64,000 bases of DNA, taken from positions 2,170,001 through 2,234,000 of the forward strand of contig JAZARR010000088.1 in NCBI GenBank assembly GCA_037389465.1, written 5' to 3'. A model generated the notes under the pieces. The model ran no database searches. It saw only the letters and a program-made list of their open reading frames with translations, and had not been told where the DNA came from. Of the stretch, positions 52,701-64,000 are shown one piece after another (the first letter of the stretch is position 1; each line of letters opens with the position of its first letter). This DNA is from Baylisascaris procyonis (Eukaryota > Nematoda > Chromadorea > Rhabditida > Ascarididae). Made by a program: the position numbers and the translations under genes.

Positions 52701-53588
52701 TGGCTTGGTCTACTAGCGCTTTCATTACAAGATTTCTTAAAATCATGTTGGATGGAAATTTGCTGGATCCGATATCGACAACAGATGCCATGCATTGTAG
52801 ACTCTGCTCATTTTTCCTAAATGCTGTTTTGCAGTTGGTCGGGTAGATGGAGTCGTAACTTGAATTGATGATCGTCACCTCAGATCGACCTCCTCATGGT
52901 TATTTCCTATTCCAATAACAATTTCGATAGTAGTAATGATAGATAATGACCACAGGTAACATAAGTGTTTCAAATCTTTTCAATTGTAAAGTTCATTGTA
53001 AAATTTACCCACTTTATATTTGTACTGCATAATTTATCCAATCGAATTTCTTTTGCTCTTTTCTGCAGTAGATAAATGTGTTGTGACCACTTAGGTCATT
53101 TGCCCATTCTGGGCAAGAACCTGAAGAAAGGGAGGAGGGGGAGGAGGAGGACTCAGACCTTCTTTCACCGCAGTCAGGAAAATCAGCCATTTCGATATCC
53201 TGTTGCGATCACCCTAAGTGTTCATTTCGCGTTGTTTCTCATAACAACTCTCATCGTTTCTTAATTAGTTGCAAAAAAAAAAAAAAAAAAAATTGTGTAC
53301 TCTTAAATAAAGCTTGATGGTTTCGTTCGCACTCAGTGCTTGAGGTATAGAGCGTATTTATCATTGGTTTGTTTACATTGCAGCTTGATCGTTCACAATT
53401 ACATAAACATTGATAGCACCAAAAAGTGGACCGTTTCTAAAGCAGGGCGGGTGCTAATAAATGTGCACATTTGCACATCATTAAATCTGATTCACCAGTG
53501 TAGAGCACATATCTTACAGGTTTATGAGGTACCATGATGAGGTTCATTCAAGGATGAAATAAGCTTAGCAAGCACGGGGAACTAAACG

Positions 53589-53830
53589 CTAAGTGAAGGT
53601 GATCGGAGATGAACGCTGAAACAGAAGGCATAGAAGAGTTGCGATTGAACGCGGGAGATAGGTTGGGTTCAGCGTTAGAAATGCTCTCTTTTCTAACCAA
53701 CCGTATTCTTCGTCATATCCGGTTGTGATGTGCTCAGCTGTAATCACCTTCTCTTTGGCTCTTCTCATTTTTGTATCTATCATCTCGAATGGTTTGCCCT
53801 CGTTTTCTTGAACAAGATTTTATTATACAA
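53589..53830 (-). other. Exon-like minus-strand frame, unidentified
   Basis: The frame starts after a possible acceptor (TTGTTCAAG) near 53808 and encodes NEGKPFEMIDTKMRRAKEKV, then ITAEHITTGYDEEYGW and LEKRAFLTLNP, before drifting into less coding-like sequence and a stop at 53589. The charged, well-mixed composition is unlike the AT-rich translations nearby. I cannot name a family or find adjoining exons. Confidence 0.3.
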
Positions 53831-55700
53831 CTTAATATTCATGCTAAATATTTATTCATTTATTATATCTTTGCATCATTCAATATGAAATTAATGTCAT
53901 AACTGAAGACTGAAATGAAGGCGGAAATAGTCAATAAATTTTATTGAGGAGATCTAAAGAAATAAATGAAAAAAAAAATTCGTTCTTGTTTTAAACTGAA
54001 GATTAGCACCAAATAAGATTTCTTCGATTTTGAGCATTTCAACACGAGTTGAAGATAGAAAACAAAATTATGACCTCTATAAAAGTTTTTACAAACAGCC
54101 CCATATAAATTCTAATAAAATTGTTTGTTTAAGTTAACGACAAGAACTTGAAAAAAAAAATCTATGTTGTTGTTGGAATCATTGACTCAATAATACAATT
54201 GCATACGAATGTTATGATATATAAAGGAAAACACTGCGATTTTTAGTTATTTGCGGGAAGCAAAAGGAAAATTACATACGAAAGATTGCGAAGTCCGCAA
54301 TTCTAATCTTCCTAATTCCACAAAAACGCTCACATAAAAATTCAGGAATTTATTTCCTCGTATATTTAAACTTGAATGCAAAGAAGCGTACCCTCACTTA
54401 AATAGTTCACAAAATGAATTTAAAACCCAACAAACAGACAGACATAAATTAGCATATATTCATATCGTTTGCAGTCATAATTATTCGTTATTAAATGATG
54501 TCAAAAATTAGAAATGATTTTTCATAGACTTAAAAAGTTTTAGTGTGTACATCGGAATGCAACTTTAAACAAGAGACGGATATAATCAAATATGCTTTTG
54601 CACTCATCGAACAAATCAACATCGAATATATTAATGTTCATCTTGCATTCAGCGAGATTTCAACGTTATGCAACAATTTTTCCATTTACAATAATTGTGT
54701 ATCAAAAATTCATCTTGAATGCAGATTAGCTGTATTGTTGTTATTGAAATCATCGTTTTATGCTCTTCAATCTTTAAGAGTTCATAAATATTTTCCTTTG
54801 CACCTTTCCAACTCTGTCGGCAAATATTTTCTTCTTCGAATATAATTATCTTTCCTAATTTTTAATTTGGTTCGTTTTGATGTGTTCAACGATGTAATAA
54901 GAGGTGTAATAAAATAAGAGGTGGAATAACCTCTGCATTGCTATTTCATAAATAGTAGACGACTATCGCCATCGAATGCCAAGAAAAGAGTGATGAATAA
55001 CTTCGGAAGATTATCGAATGAATTCGATGAAATCAGTTTTATAAAAATATTCATTTAGATACTCCTCTATAAATCCTTATCTTTCATTATCATTAATCTC
55101 TAAACTAATTTTTATATATTATTATGATAAGTTTTATTATCAAATAAGAGGCGTTCAGATATTCAACGATAGAAATCATTTCGAGAGAGGCCCTTATTGG
55201 GTGCTGCAGGTTGCATAAGATGGGGCAGAACAAATGTGCACAATCATAATGATAGACAAACAAATGCTGTAGGTCATCGTAGCATATAAGCATAGATCTG
55301 CTATGTACTAGTTGGATGATCAGCGCTATCAGCATACACAGTTTAGTGAACTTTCTCAAACAAAGAATTTGAATTCTTTTATAGGAGTCTATACTCTTTG
55401 TAGTACTATTGGAGATTCATTTCATAAGTCTTTCACTATATAACAAAGAAAAATTATATTTATGTGTAGATCATATCCGCTATGACTGTATAACATCGAA
55501 ATTTTCCAAATGCATATTATGAGTAATATTTGCTACAGCTCACATGCGTTAACTATAGAAATTCGATTCTGGTACCTTCATCAGATTGAAATAAGATCCA
55601 AAATGGTTTTTTTTTTAAATCAGTCTTTTAATTCCTCGTTAAACGAATTTTGAATTGGATCACCTGCTTTGATATTTATTGAAATTATCGATTACTACAG

Positions 55701-58007
55701 AGCATTGCATGCGAGTGACTGGAGATCGCTCGGCTCAATATGGATGGGAGCGGCTTTAAGAAGATCATCACCGATCAAATCGTATGGCCGAATGCGCTTA
55801 CTGTAGATCTTTTTGCGGAAACGATTTTTTAGGCTGATTCATTCTTGGACACCATTGAGTATGCTAGTCACATTTCTACACCTCAATGTCATTCTGGTCT
55901 AGCAGATAGAAATCTAGTGTGTTAACATCGTTTCATTTCATAATTATTTTATTTTCTGGTATTATCCAGGTAGAAATATTATAGAACATTACCATAATAA
56001 TAAATACAATCCTATATTTATGCTTTGCTTTCTTCGCCAGGTGACCGCTAAAGGTGGTCATTTATTAGGGGCCATATTACCTCTCTTTGCTAATGAACTG
56101 AACGGTCTAGAAATGGAATGCATGCTTATGAAATGCTTGCTTGATTGTCTTATTTAAAACATACTGTGCTCGAACTTCAAAGATGATAGATGGAGAGTAT
56201 CAGTGATTACTGCCAAATATATAGCAGTAATAAATTTTTTGTAAATGCTAGCTCACTATAAAAAGTTCTGCATAAAATTCTGTTAACACATTAATATGTA
56301 ATGATGAGATGTTCTTTCCATTGGTGCATACCTCTAAGAGACTAATTGCTTCACAGTTATTTCTATGAGCAGAAATTGATGAGCGATAAACGAATCAATT
56401 ATTTTCGCTGTTTGGAAAGTGAAATCATTGATGGTTTTTTCAGCTTTTTTATGAGTCGTGTAGAAATCATATATGATCGAAATGCAAAAATATCTCAAGC
56501 ATCAACAATCTCAAGTAAGTTGATGTAATAAAATTGCGATTAAAATCACGGAGATTATGAAATTTATGAAAAACTTTACTAAGATTTTCAATGAGAATTT
56601 TGATAAGGTTATTGGCGCGAAAGTTACTTTTATTATCAAAATTTCAGAAAACATAATAGCAATAGAAAGAGTTTCAGATATGCTAATATTCGAAATCGAT
56701 TCATCAATTCGAGTTTTATAAAGGGAGAGTTATAAGGAAGGTCACTTCTACCCAACCTTGGAGTATTTGACGTTCATAAAATGGAGAGAGATGTGGCGAG
56801 TATTTTAAATCAAGTGAAGGTTTAATGAAAGTCTAGCAGCACTATTTGCTGAATTGCTGTGTTCTATCGATTTCTGTAATCATTACTGCAGATCAGCGTT
56901 CTTCGATGGTACAGATCGTCGAACAGTGATTTCGGATTCACGTTCTGTGCCACACACATTCGGTCTTACTGTAGCTGGAGAGTATATTTATTGGACCGAT
57001 TGGAGTTATCGTAGCATACTACGCGCAAATAAACTCACTGGGCTTATTATCACTGTGTTAGCACAGATTGCACTCCTTCTTTATTCAATCAAAGCCTTTC
57101 ATTGGTCACTTCAGCCTACAGGTACTCAGTAATCATGTGGTGCAATCGTACTTCAATATTGTCACCTGAATTTTAAGGGGAACGGAGTCAATTTTCCAAC
57201 CTAATGCTCCATCATGTTCTGCTCTTATCACCATCTTTGAAATTGTGGATAATTTTTGCTCTCTTCCGCTTATATATTGTATGTGTAATTCCGCAGAAAA
57301 AAATACCGTATCGCTTCCAGAGTTTTGGTTTCTCGTAACACTTTGTCGTATTCTTCATTGCTTTCCTGAGATCTGACTGAATTAGCCTGAGATTGCTTTC
57401 CTGAGATTGCTTCCTAGGTGAACAACCTCCGAATGAGTCGAGGGATGGAAGTGATTTTCATTAAGTCATGAGCGCATCCTGGGAGAGATGTGGATAATGG
57501 CAGTAGGAGGGCGTACTAGTAAAAAAGAGTAGAGCTGATAAGAATGCTAATCGTCAAAATGATTACCATCTACATCGAATATTTTTCATATTATTTCACT
57601 CGAATGATGTACTCCACTTTGTTGAACTTTTTCAAACTGTTGTGCCGATCTCAAGATAAACCAGCTCAAAGCAAACTCTGCTTATGAAACCAGCGAAAAT
57701 AGATAATTTTAGCTTACCGATTCATCCCGTTTTTGCCTTTTTACGGCGCTCTTTTCCACCCCTATACCTAACTTCCTTTCGTTCCTATGGCCTCCATATA
57801 GATGCTTACCTCGCATATTCTTTTTATACATTTAAGTGTGGTAAAAATTCACGTGGAAGGATATGTGAAAAGGCAGATTATTCACAACTCTGTTTGCTGA
57901 CACAACAGAAGGCGGCGCACGTTGCGCATGCGCTTATGGATTCTACTTGGAAACGGATGCTCGCCCCTGTCGTTCAAACTGCTCTAAATCAGAGATTCTT
58001 TGTGGAG
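55701..58007 (+). pseudogene. LDL-receptor-related protein fragment (YWTD propeller and EGF), disabled
   Basis: Exon A (55701-55858) encodes [35 protein letters not shown] and ADSFLDTI. Exon B (56892-57121) encodes FFDGTDRRTVISDS, HTFGLTVAGEYIYWTDW and SILRANKLTG. The A/B junction closes exactly (GA|A gives Glu: DTIESAFFDG). Exon C (from 57802, or 57837 by another acceptor, to 58007) encodes an EGF repeat: CGKNSRGRIC, SQLCLLT, then TEGGARCACAYGFYLETDA. This is the propeller-EGF order of LRP-type endocytic receptors. Disabling changes: TAG at 55830-55832 where the family has Trp of YW; a 1-nt loss at about 55722 between SDW and EIAR; a 2-nt gain (CA) near 57903 inside the EGF. No other exons of the gene were found. 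The intact exons of neighbouring genes argue against a high base-error rate. Confidence 0.75.
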
Positions 58008-60582
58008 GTTCTAATCCCAGATACTCTTTCTTGCTTTTTTTGATTAACACTTATGAATGTGTTAATTAACTCTGAAACATTCAACTTCTAGTAGTACCCT
58101 AATAAACGGACTACAACATCTACTGATAATTTTAAAACCTTTTTCCGAATTAATGAGTAGCGTTACGGGGTAGCTGCAAATCACCACTTCGTTAATAGTA
58201 GCGAGACGCAGTTAATTTTTTAATTCATTTTTTTTTCTGCAGTCGTCGCAAAATGTTATTCTTAACTATATTCGCCTTTGTATTTATAAATTACTTTTAT
58301 GATAGAGTGAAGCGCTTTTCTGGCGAAAAAATTGCCTCGTGAAGGGTAAAGGACATTTTAATAAAGACTACTTTCCACTTTTTCCTCGCTAAATAAATGT
58401 TCAGAAATCCTCTCAATTTATGTTCTGAATGGGAAAACTTCTTCCATCATTTTCAAGAGGTTTACGCCTGGAATATCACCGTTCTCAGCGGAAGCGTAGA
58501 TTTCGGACTGCTGAATCGATTAAGCCGGTCCATATTTGACTACTGATGACCCAGTGTCCACCGGCAGAAGCAGTGAAAATTTATTCCATCCCCTCTGCCG
58601 GCCACCTCAACCTTGTACCCAAAACCTAAGCAAATACAGTGAATTCTTATTGAACAAATGCTAAAACAATAGTGATTCTTTAATACGATCGATATTTTTA
58701 GGGAAATTCTCATAGAGAAAGGAATAAATAAATGATTGATAAAACGAAAACGAACATCCGTCATCAAAAATTCTCTACTAATGAATTTACGCGACTATCG
58801 CAATTGGTGAGAGACGGCGATCACATTACCGCCTCGCATCGGACATTATCCGATTAGTAGCCGCTCTTTTTTGATTCATTATAGGACTCTGAAATGAACG
58901 TCGCCAATTTGTTTTCCACTTTCATCGTTTAGTCGTAGACCGTTTTAAGTCCATTCGAAATGTTGTTCATCTATCTCTATCTTTCCTTCAACCTTCTATG
59001 GCAAAGCATTTACAACGCTTTGTAAACCTCGTCGACAATTATGGTTTATAAACTAACTAATAAATGCTGAGTTATTGATTGAAAATTTATGTTGCATCTT
59101 TTCGAGTATAATCTCTTTCTAGCACACAATACTCTACTAAAAAAGACGAAATCAACAACGCTTTAAAAGCCGCAATAAGCAGATGCGCTCAACTTGTGCA
59201 AATGATTTCCATCATTATACAATCTTATTTCATACAGCTGATATCAAAAAGCATCTATACGGCTTGAAAATATTTTCTAAAAAATGTTTTCAGTTTTTTT
59301 TTTTAATTTGCTACGGCTTTTTTGATCACCAAAGTTCTAAATATGCATCACTAAACTCTTACTTTGATCATCGAGCTCCGAGGCTATACACATGAACTAT
59401 TAAATCTCTTAAAAATTTCACGAAGCTTTACATCTGCATTACTAAACTCCTCGTTGAGGATCACTTGTAAACGATTCTTTAATAACAATGATTGCAGTGG
59501 ACTTGTATAGTTCAATATATTCACAGTTATAACTATTTAAACATCTTTGAGTACTCAACATTTTTTTTAGAAATCAAAGGTCATTTTGGTGTTGCATCTA
59601 AAATCTTTCCGTTCAAAAACAAACCCATATGAATTTAATTAAATTCTTTAACGTTAAACGTTATTACAATCAAAGAACTTCAACATTAGTTCCATTTCTC
59701 GTTAGCGTTTTTCTCGAATACTAGTGAATATTTTACTATAAATGAAGATGGGTTATACTGTTGAAAGCATTTACTTTGTGCTATTTGAAAGATTTTCTAA
59801 ACGATTCATCCCAGACGTAAGATTCATTTTCGCTCTATCAAGTAAGTTATGTGTGTGGTCGAAAAAGATTCTATGAATCATCTTAATCAACCTTAAGCAA
59901 CTAAAAGTGCTTTATTTAGAGTCGATATATGTTTCTTTTTTTTTTTCTAATTTGAGATGGTTTGATAAAATTCTTATCATCGATTTCTTAAAGAATTCCT
60001 TCAGTATTTCGTTGATATTTCTTTCTTCATGACGATACTTTCATTTAACAACATGGTCAATGGGGTTCGGCTAACTGAGAAAAATTATCAATTATAAAAT
60101 TTTATTTAATAATATATTCATGCATCTCTCATATTGCACTGATCATCTCGAAACAACATCTCTGTATATATATATATACAACAATAGACAATGAAATATC
60201 TCTGATCTAAGCATAGAATATGACCTTTTCTTTTTTTTTTTTTTAAATAGTGCATAACTAGCGAAAATACTTCTTCCAGTAATAACTTTAACAACATATG
60301 CTTACATTTCCATCGCTAACGAACGTGTAACTCATCGAAAAAAAAAAGAAATAAAACATTTGGTATAAAATAATTATTTTTTCGACGTCAAAAAAAATTT
60401 AGCCAAAAAAAACAAAAGCAAAAAATTATTACAATAATGTGATTGTCTACTTGCATTCAGCTACACTTATGACGACAAATAAAACAAATGTAAAACAAAT
60501 AATTTTCGCTCTCTCTCTCTTGCTCTCTCTTATATTTTTTTTGAGTATCATTATAAGCGTCGTTGCGGTATCGAAATCTTTC
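58008..60582. other. Interval between the LRP fragment and the cuticlin-like gene
   Basis: AT-rich with many T runs. I looked for further LRP exons and saw none that could be defended. A weak Cys-containing plus frame near 58525-58660 starts after a poor AG acceptor and is not convincing. It presumably holds the 3' UTR of the minus-strand cuticlin-like gene. Confidence 0.45.
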
Positions 60583-62803
60583 TTAGCGCTTTAGTGGTAT
60601 TCTCCGATTTAGATAGACGATCGCAGTTATTAGTGCCAATATCAGTGTAGCGCACAGCGATGCACCAACTGTTACGGTTATTGTTGGTACACAGTCTATC
60701 GTCGCCATTGGCCTTCTCAGTCGTCGGATCGCTGCCTCGAGACGTGAGTCATCACCCGATAAGCCAAAATCTAAATTTATCAACTAATATAGATGAAAAA
60801 TATCTTCAGTGTTCAAGCGCGCAAAGGAAGAGATTATGGTTAGATGTAAAACAACCGACAATAACACGAATAAGTTTTGGGGAAGGGCCATTGATTGAGA
60901 GAAAAATACTAAAGAGAAGAAATGACTTTAAAAGTTGCATTTGTAAATTTCGATACTATTGGGAAAGCTCATTACAAATGCGTTTTTCGGGTATCGATGC
61001 CTGAATAAAGACATGGACACTGTAAAAGAGCATCGCAAGACTTGCTGATGTCGGTTTATCAGATGGTAGCGAGAAATGGAATTTACAAGTCGAAAATTGC
61101 GAGCTGAAAAAAAAATTCTCTTTTACTATGGATTGTTTTCACATAAATTCAAAAAGCAGTTCAAAAATCAAGCCATACTATTTCTATTCATAAAAAAGAA
61201 TATAACCTAAATAAGAAAACTTTTGCAAATTTGTTGGGACTAAATTAGTACAATGAAAGATCACGTGAAATTCAAAAATAAGTTAGATTAAATAAAACGT
61301 CTTCAATGACTCAATAATGACGGGAGGTTTCAAAGTTTAAATTTCTGAAGAATTTTTTTTTTTTTCAATGAAGACAACGACACCACTAGCGTTAGCAACA
61401 ATAGTCCAAAAAAAAAATTTTTTTTTTTTGTTGGAATGTTAGAGAGGAGTTCAAGTATTACTCTACCATTACACTAGTACTAAAATGATTTAAGTTTTTA
61501 GATGCATCCACTCTTTGAAATGTTCTTTATCGACTTCATGATGTTTCACTACATTATATAATGTATGCATAATAGACTATGAAATATTCGTCGCAAATGA
61601 GCAGCTTATTTTTCAACTTCACTCAGTTCATCCTGTTTATATGGAATTCCCTTGGAAATTGTCAGAAACAAATTTCGGCCGCTTCATAAAATTGGATAAA
61701 CTCATCTCGTCGAAATAATGGATAGCTAGTTATAATCGTTTGCTGGCCTTTGCAAACTTCGCGATATTCCATGAGTTTGCTTAGTTTGCAAAAGAAAAAA
61801 AAAAACTAATTGTGCAGAACATCGCTCGAAGATAACCACCCATAAAGCATCCGTCCAAAATTCATAATTCAATAAGAAAATTTCAAAAAAGCTAGAAGAG
61901 TGATTACAAAGACCTCTGTAGGATAGCTGAACGACTAAGTTTAGGAATAGTGTTTCTCAGGATAGTGCCAACGCTATCATTTGCAATCATCTGAAGCTGA
62001 CAAAACTCACTCAGAAGTGGCAAGTTACATGGATTCTGTAATTTCTGAAGATGTCCCTGTCTATTAGTTGTGTGCTAGTCAACTTACTATTCTAGAATGT
62101 GAATACGAAAAGCTGATTCATTACACGTTCACACTGAGATTTCAAAATGCCTTGCAATAAGGCGATTCATTCTGACGCTAAGTTAAAGTCGGCTCACCAT
62201 GATCATTCCCAAAGTCACAATTACCGCTTCTATTACTCCTTTGAAGTGAACAATTTTCGTCAGTAATACGTCCACGTGATCGGTACACACGGCTAACATT
62301 TTAAAAGAGCCAGCAAAATTAGGGGGAGTTGCATACTGCACAAGAGTATAAAAACTTTTTGCTCACCCTCCTATATTCAGCCTCCAGTGAGACTTAAAGA
62401 TCTGAAGCGAAACTTATGGATCTGAAGTGGAATTTAAGGATCTCAAGTGAAACTTGAGAATGTAGAATGAAACTTAAGGATTTGAAGTGAAACTTAAGAG
62501 TCATTAAAAGATATTGCACGAATGCACTCCAATATAGAAAGTGCAATAAATAAAGTAGACTAACTTTTAGTTATGCCTATAAAAAGATTTTATAATCTAT
62601 TTTTTTAAGTCTTAATTTCTAGTAACATCACAATGTGCAATCTGATCAACGAGTGCAACAGCAAAGAGACCGATCTGCGGATCAAGCACGTCGAGTTGTT
62701 GTGCGCGTACATCTACCTCAGTCGTTCCCTCTATACTTATCTCCGGCAATGATCGTCGCTTCAATGAACGCCTCTGTGCGCTTAAGTCTCTGCATTTCGG
62801 TCG
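60583..62803 (-). CDS. Cuticlin-like ZP-domain protein, last two exons (partial)
   Basis: Exon 62803-62632 (after a CTTATTTTCAG acceptor) encodes RPKCRDLSAQRRSLKRRSLP and TTEVDVRAQQLDVLDPQIG. It ends with one nt that joins the two-nt start of exon 60770-60583. The latter encodes a basic RLRR cluster, MATIDCVPTITVTVGASL, a hydrophobic segment (CATLILALITAIVYL) and the tail NRRIPLKR. Nematode cuticlins end their ZP domain at a Cys-Pro-Lys-Cys-like region, then have DVRAQ..VLD, a dibasic/furin-like cleavage site and a membrane anchor (family knowledge). Such proteins are secreted by the epidermis and polymerise in cuticle. The ZP domain proper, signal peptide and start are not in the window, or lie upstream of 62804 unseen. 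RSLKRR or RLRR could be the cleavage site. Confidence 0.8.
62387..62500. repeat. Degenerate 20-bp tandem repeat, about six units
   Basis: The unit GTGAAACTTAAGGATCTGAA repeats in register at 62387, 62407, 62427, 62447, 62467 and 62487 with one to five changes each. It lies in the last intron of the cuticlin-like gene. Confidence 0.85.
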
Positions 62804-64000
62804 CTGAAAATAAGTGAAAAAATTTATGCTGTTGAGATAATATTTCCGGCAACGTTCAAGTTGATTCATTTTGTCGAAATCTTCAACAAGCATATCTTGA
62901 ATCAACTATATAAACTCATACTGTTTTATAAATAAAAAATATCAATTAGTTATCCGGAAATTCATTCATTTTCAACTACCGCCACTATACACGGCATGCT
63001 TTAAAACTTGAACTTTAAATTGTTATAGCGCTGAAAAGCTAAAAATTATGATTGCGATTAACGAGACACTATGTGCTATTTGGTTACTCCAATCCTATTT
63101 AACGATCTGTTTTTCCTCTGACTTTTTTTTTATCAGCAAGCGAAAATATTAGAAATGAGTCCTCATCTTTAGATTGAATTTAAATACAAAATGCATCACA
63201 AAATTTTTCAGCGAAAAAATGATGTAAGCAAGAGAAATTTATAAAGAAAAAGATCAAATCACATCAATCATATCACAAATTAATAAATTAAAATTTGTAT
63301 TAAATAAAAGGTCAGCATTTTAATAAAAACTACTCATATAAATAAGCGTTCATGATATTCCTATATCATTCTCGGAGGTATAATTCCTTTAATCTTAGCT
63401 AAAAATCTGCTCAAAATAAATCGTAAAAGTCATCTATTGTTTGATTAGAAAAACAAGTTTCATCGTTTCATCTAAAAGATTTTTTATCTGACGTATTACA
63501 TCTATGCAAGAGTTTTCTACTTGCTCGTAATAAGGCATATGCTTGTGGCAATATCTACGATAATTTGTAAAAAAGTAAAAGAATTCGAGCAATCCGGAAA
63601 GCCATAAAATGCACAAAAGAAAGCGATAATCGAAAATGGAAAGGCGATGCAAACCGATCATTTCTAAATACCGCGTAAAAATAAGTATACATTGATATTC
63701 CCATCGTTTGTAATGATTTCATAGATATTCAGTGGTGTTATTGCCTCGATAAAAAACCAGTAATAGCTACATATTTATCATGCTTGCCTAGTAATAATGG
63801 TTTCAAAATTAGATCAATTTTCTTAGAAAATTCTTACGTTTCTATTCCATACTATGGGTGCTGTTAAACCTTTTTAAATTTAATCATTGACTTGTCTATG
63901 GCATACTTTTTATGGTCAACTTTGGTTGAGATATGAAAAATGGCATTGGCGTTCATTAATTTTGCTATTCGAACTTTTTCTAAGCAGAAAATCGTTACTC
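62804..64000. other. Upstream intron of the cuticlin-like gene
   Basis: No ZP-domain exon was recognised. A minus frame at 63434-63661 starts with ATG, has a hydrophobic stretch (FLLCILWLSGLLEFFYFF) followed by YCHKHMPYYEQVENSCIDVI, and ends at a stop. It does not look like ZP sequence, and whether it is expressed is unclear. Confidence 0.35.

Larger units (their letters stand above)
46770..55700. other. Gene-poor 8.9-kb interval upstream of rab-5
   Basis: It presumably includes the rab-5 promoter. No frame has both splice support and recognised homology. It holds a polypurine tract (48256-48300), a TA microsatellite (52642-52694) and isolated exon-like frames, such as minus 50478-50714 and minus 53589-53830 (listed separately), and a plus frame ending FRYPVAITLSVHFALFLITT at about 53261 that resembles a C-terminal hydrophobic anchor. 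Confidence 0.5.

Noticed and set aside
58525..58665. Possible further LRP exon with several Cys
   Set aside because: The acceptor is poor and the Cys spacing fits neither EGF nor LDL-A repeats.
60660..61004. A 114-codon plus frame
   Set aside because: It is the antisense of the cuticlin-like last exon plus AT-rich intron.

Overview
This is AT-rich animal DNA with interrupted genes. Introns run from about 0.5 to 6.7 kb, have GT...AG borders and usually end in TTTTAG or TTTCAG. Two features point to a nematode: a cuticlin-type ZP-domain protein gene at the right edge, and a TTTTCAG acceptor 11 nt upstream of the rab-5 ATG, as expected for spliced-leader or outron acceptors. The AT-richness and long introns would suit a parasitic lineage such as spirurids, but that is inference. 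I see no bacterial, viral or CRISPR features.

Layout: (1) 1.27-24.93 kb, minus strand: a supervillin/villin-like actin-binding protein. At least 16 phase-compatible exons encode about 986 residues with gelsolin-like repeats and a C-terminal villin headpiece. One intron carries a 1.66-kb foldback transposon (4363-6026) with very long inverted arms and a 9-bp candidate target duplication. (2) 25.1-33.7 kb: no confident gene, but TA microsatellites, polypurine tracts, a perfect 17-bp hairpin and two degraded coding-like patches. (3) 33.72-38.46 kb, minus strand: a six-exon class III (UBE2E-like) ubiquitin-conjugating enzyme with a long Ser-rich N-terminal extension. (4) 40.52-46.76 kb, minus strand: a complete six-exon rab-5 of 217 residues. 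(5) 46.8-55.7 kb: no confident gene. (6) 55.70-58.01 kb, plus strand: three LDL-receptor-related protein exons (YWTD propeller and EGF) with an in-frame stop and two frameshifts, read here as a pseudogene. (7) 60.58-62.80 kb, minus strand: the last two exons of a cuticlin-like ZP-domain protein that continues past the right edge or further upstream.

The functional genes are cytoskeletal, ubiquitin-pathway, endosomal-trafficking and cuticle genes. Nothing suggests an operon: gaps are 2 kb or more and the shared strand can be coincidental. Exon borders were set by hand from family similarity, splice consensus and codon phase, and in every multi-exon gene the phases close without forcing.
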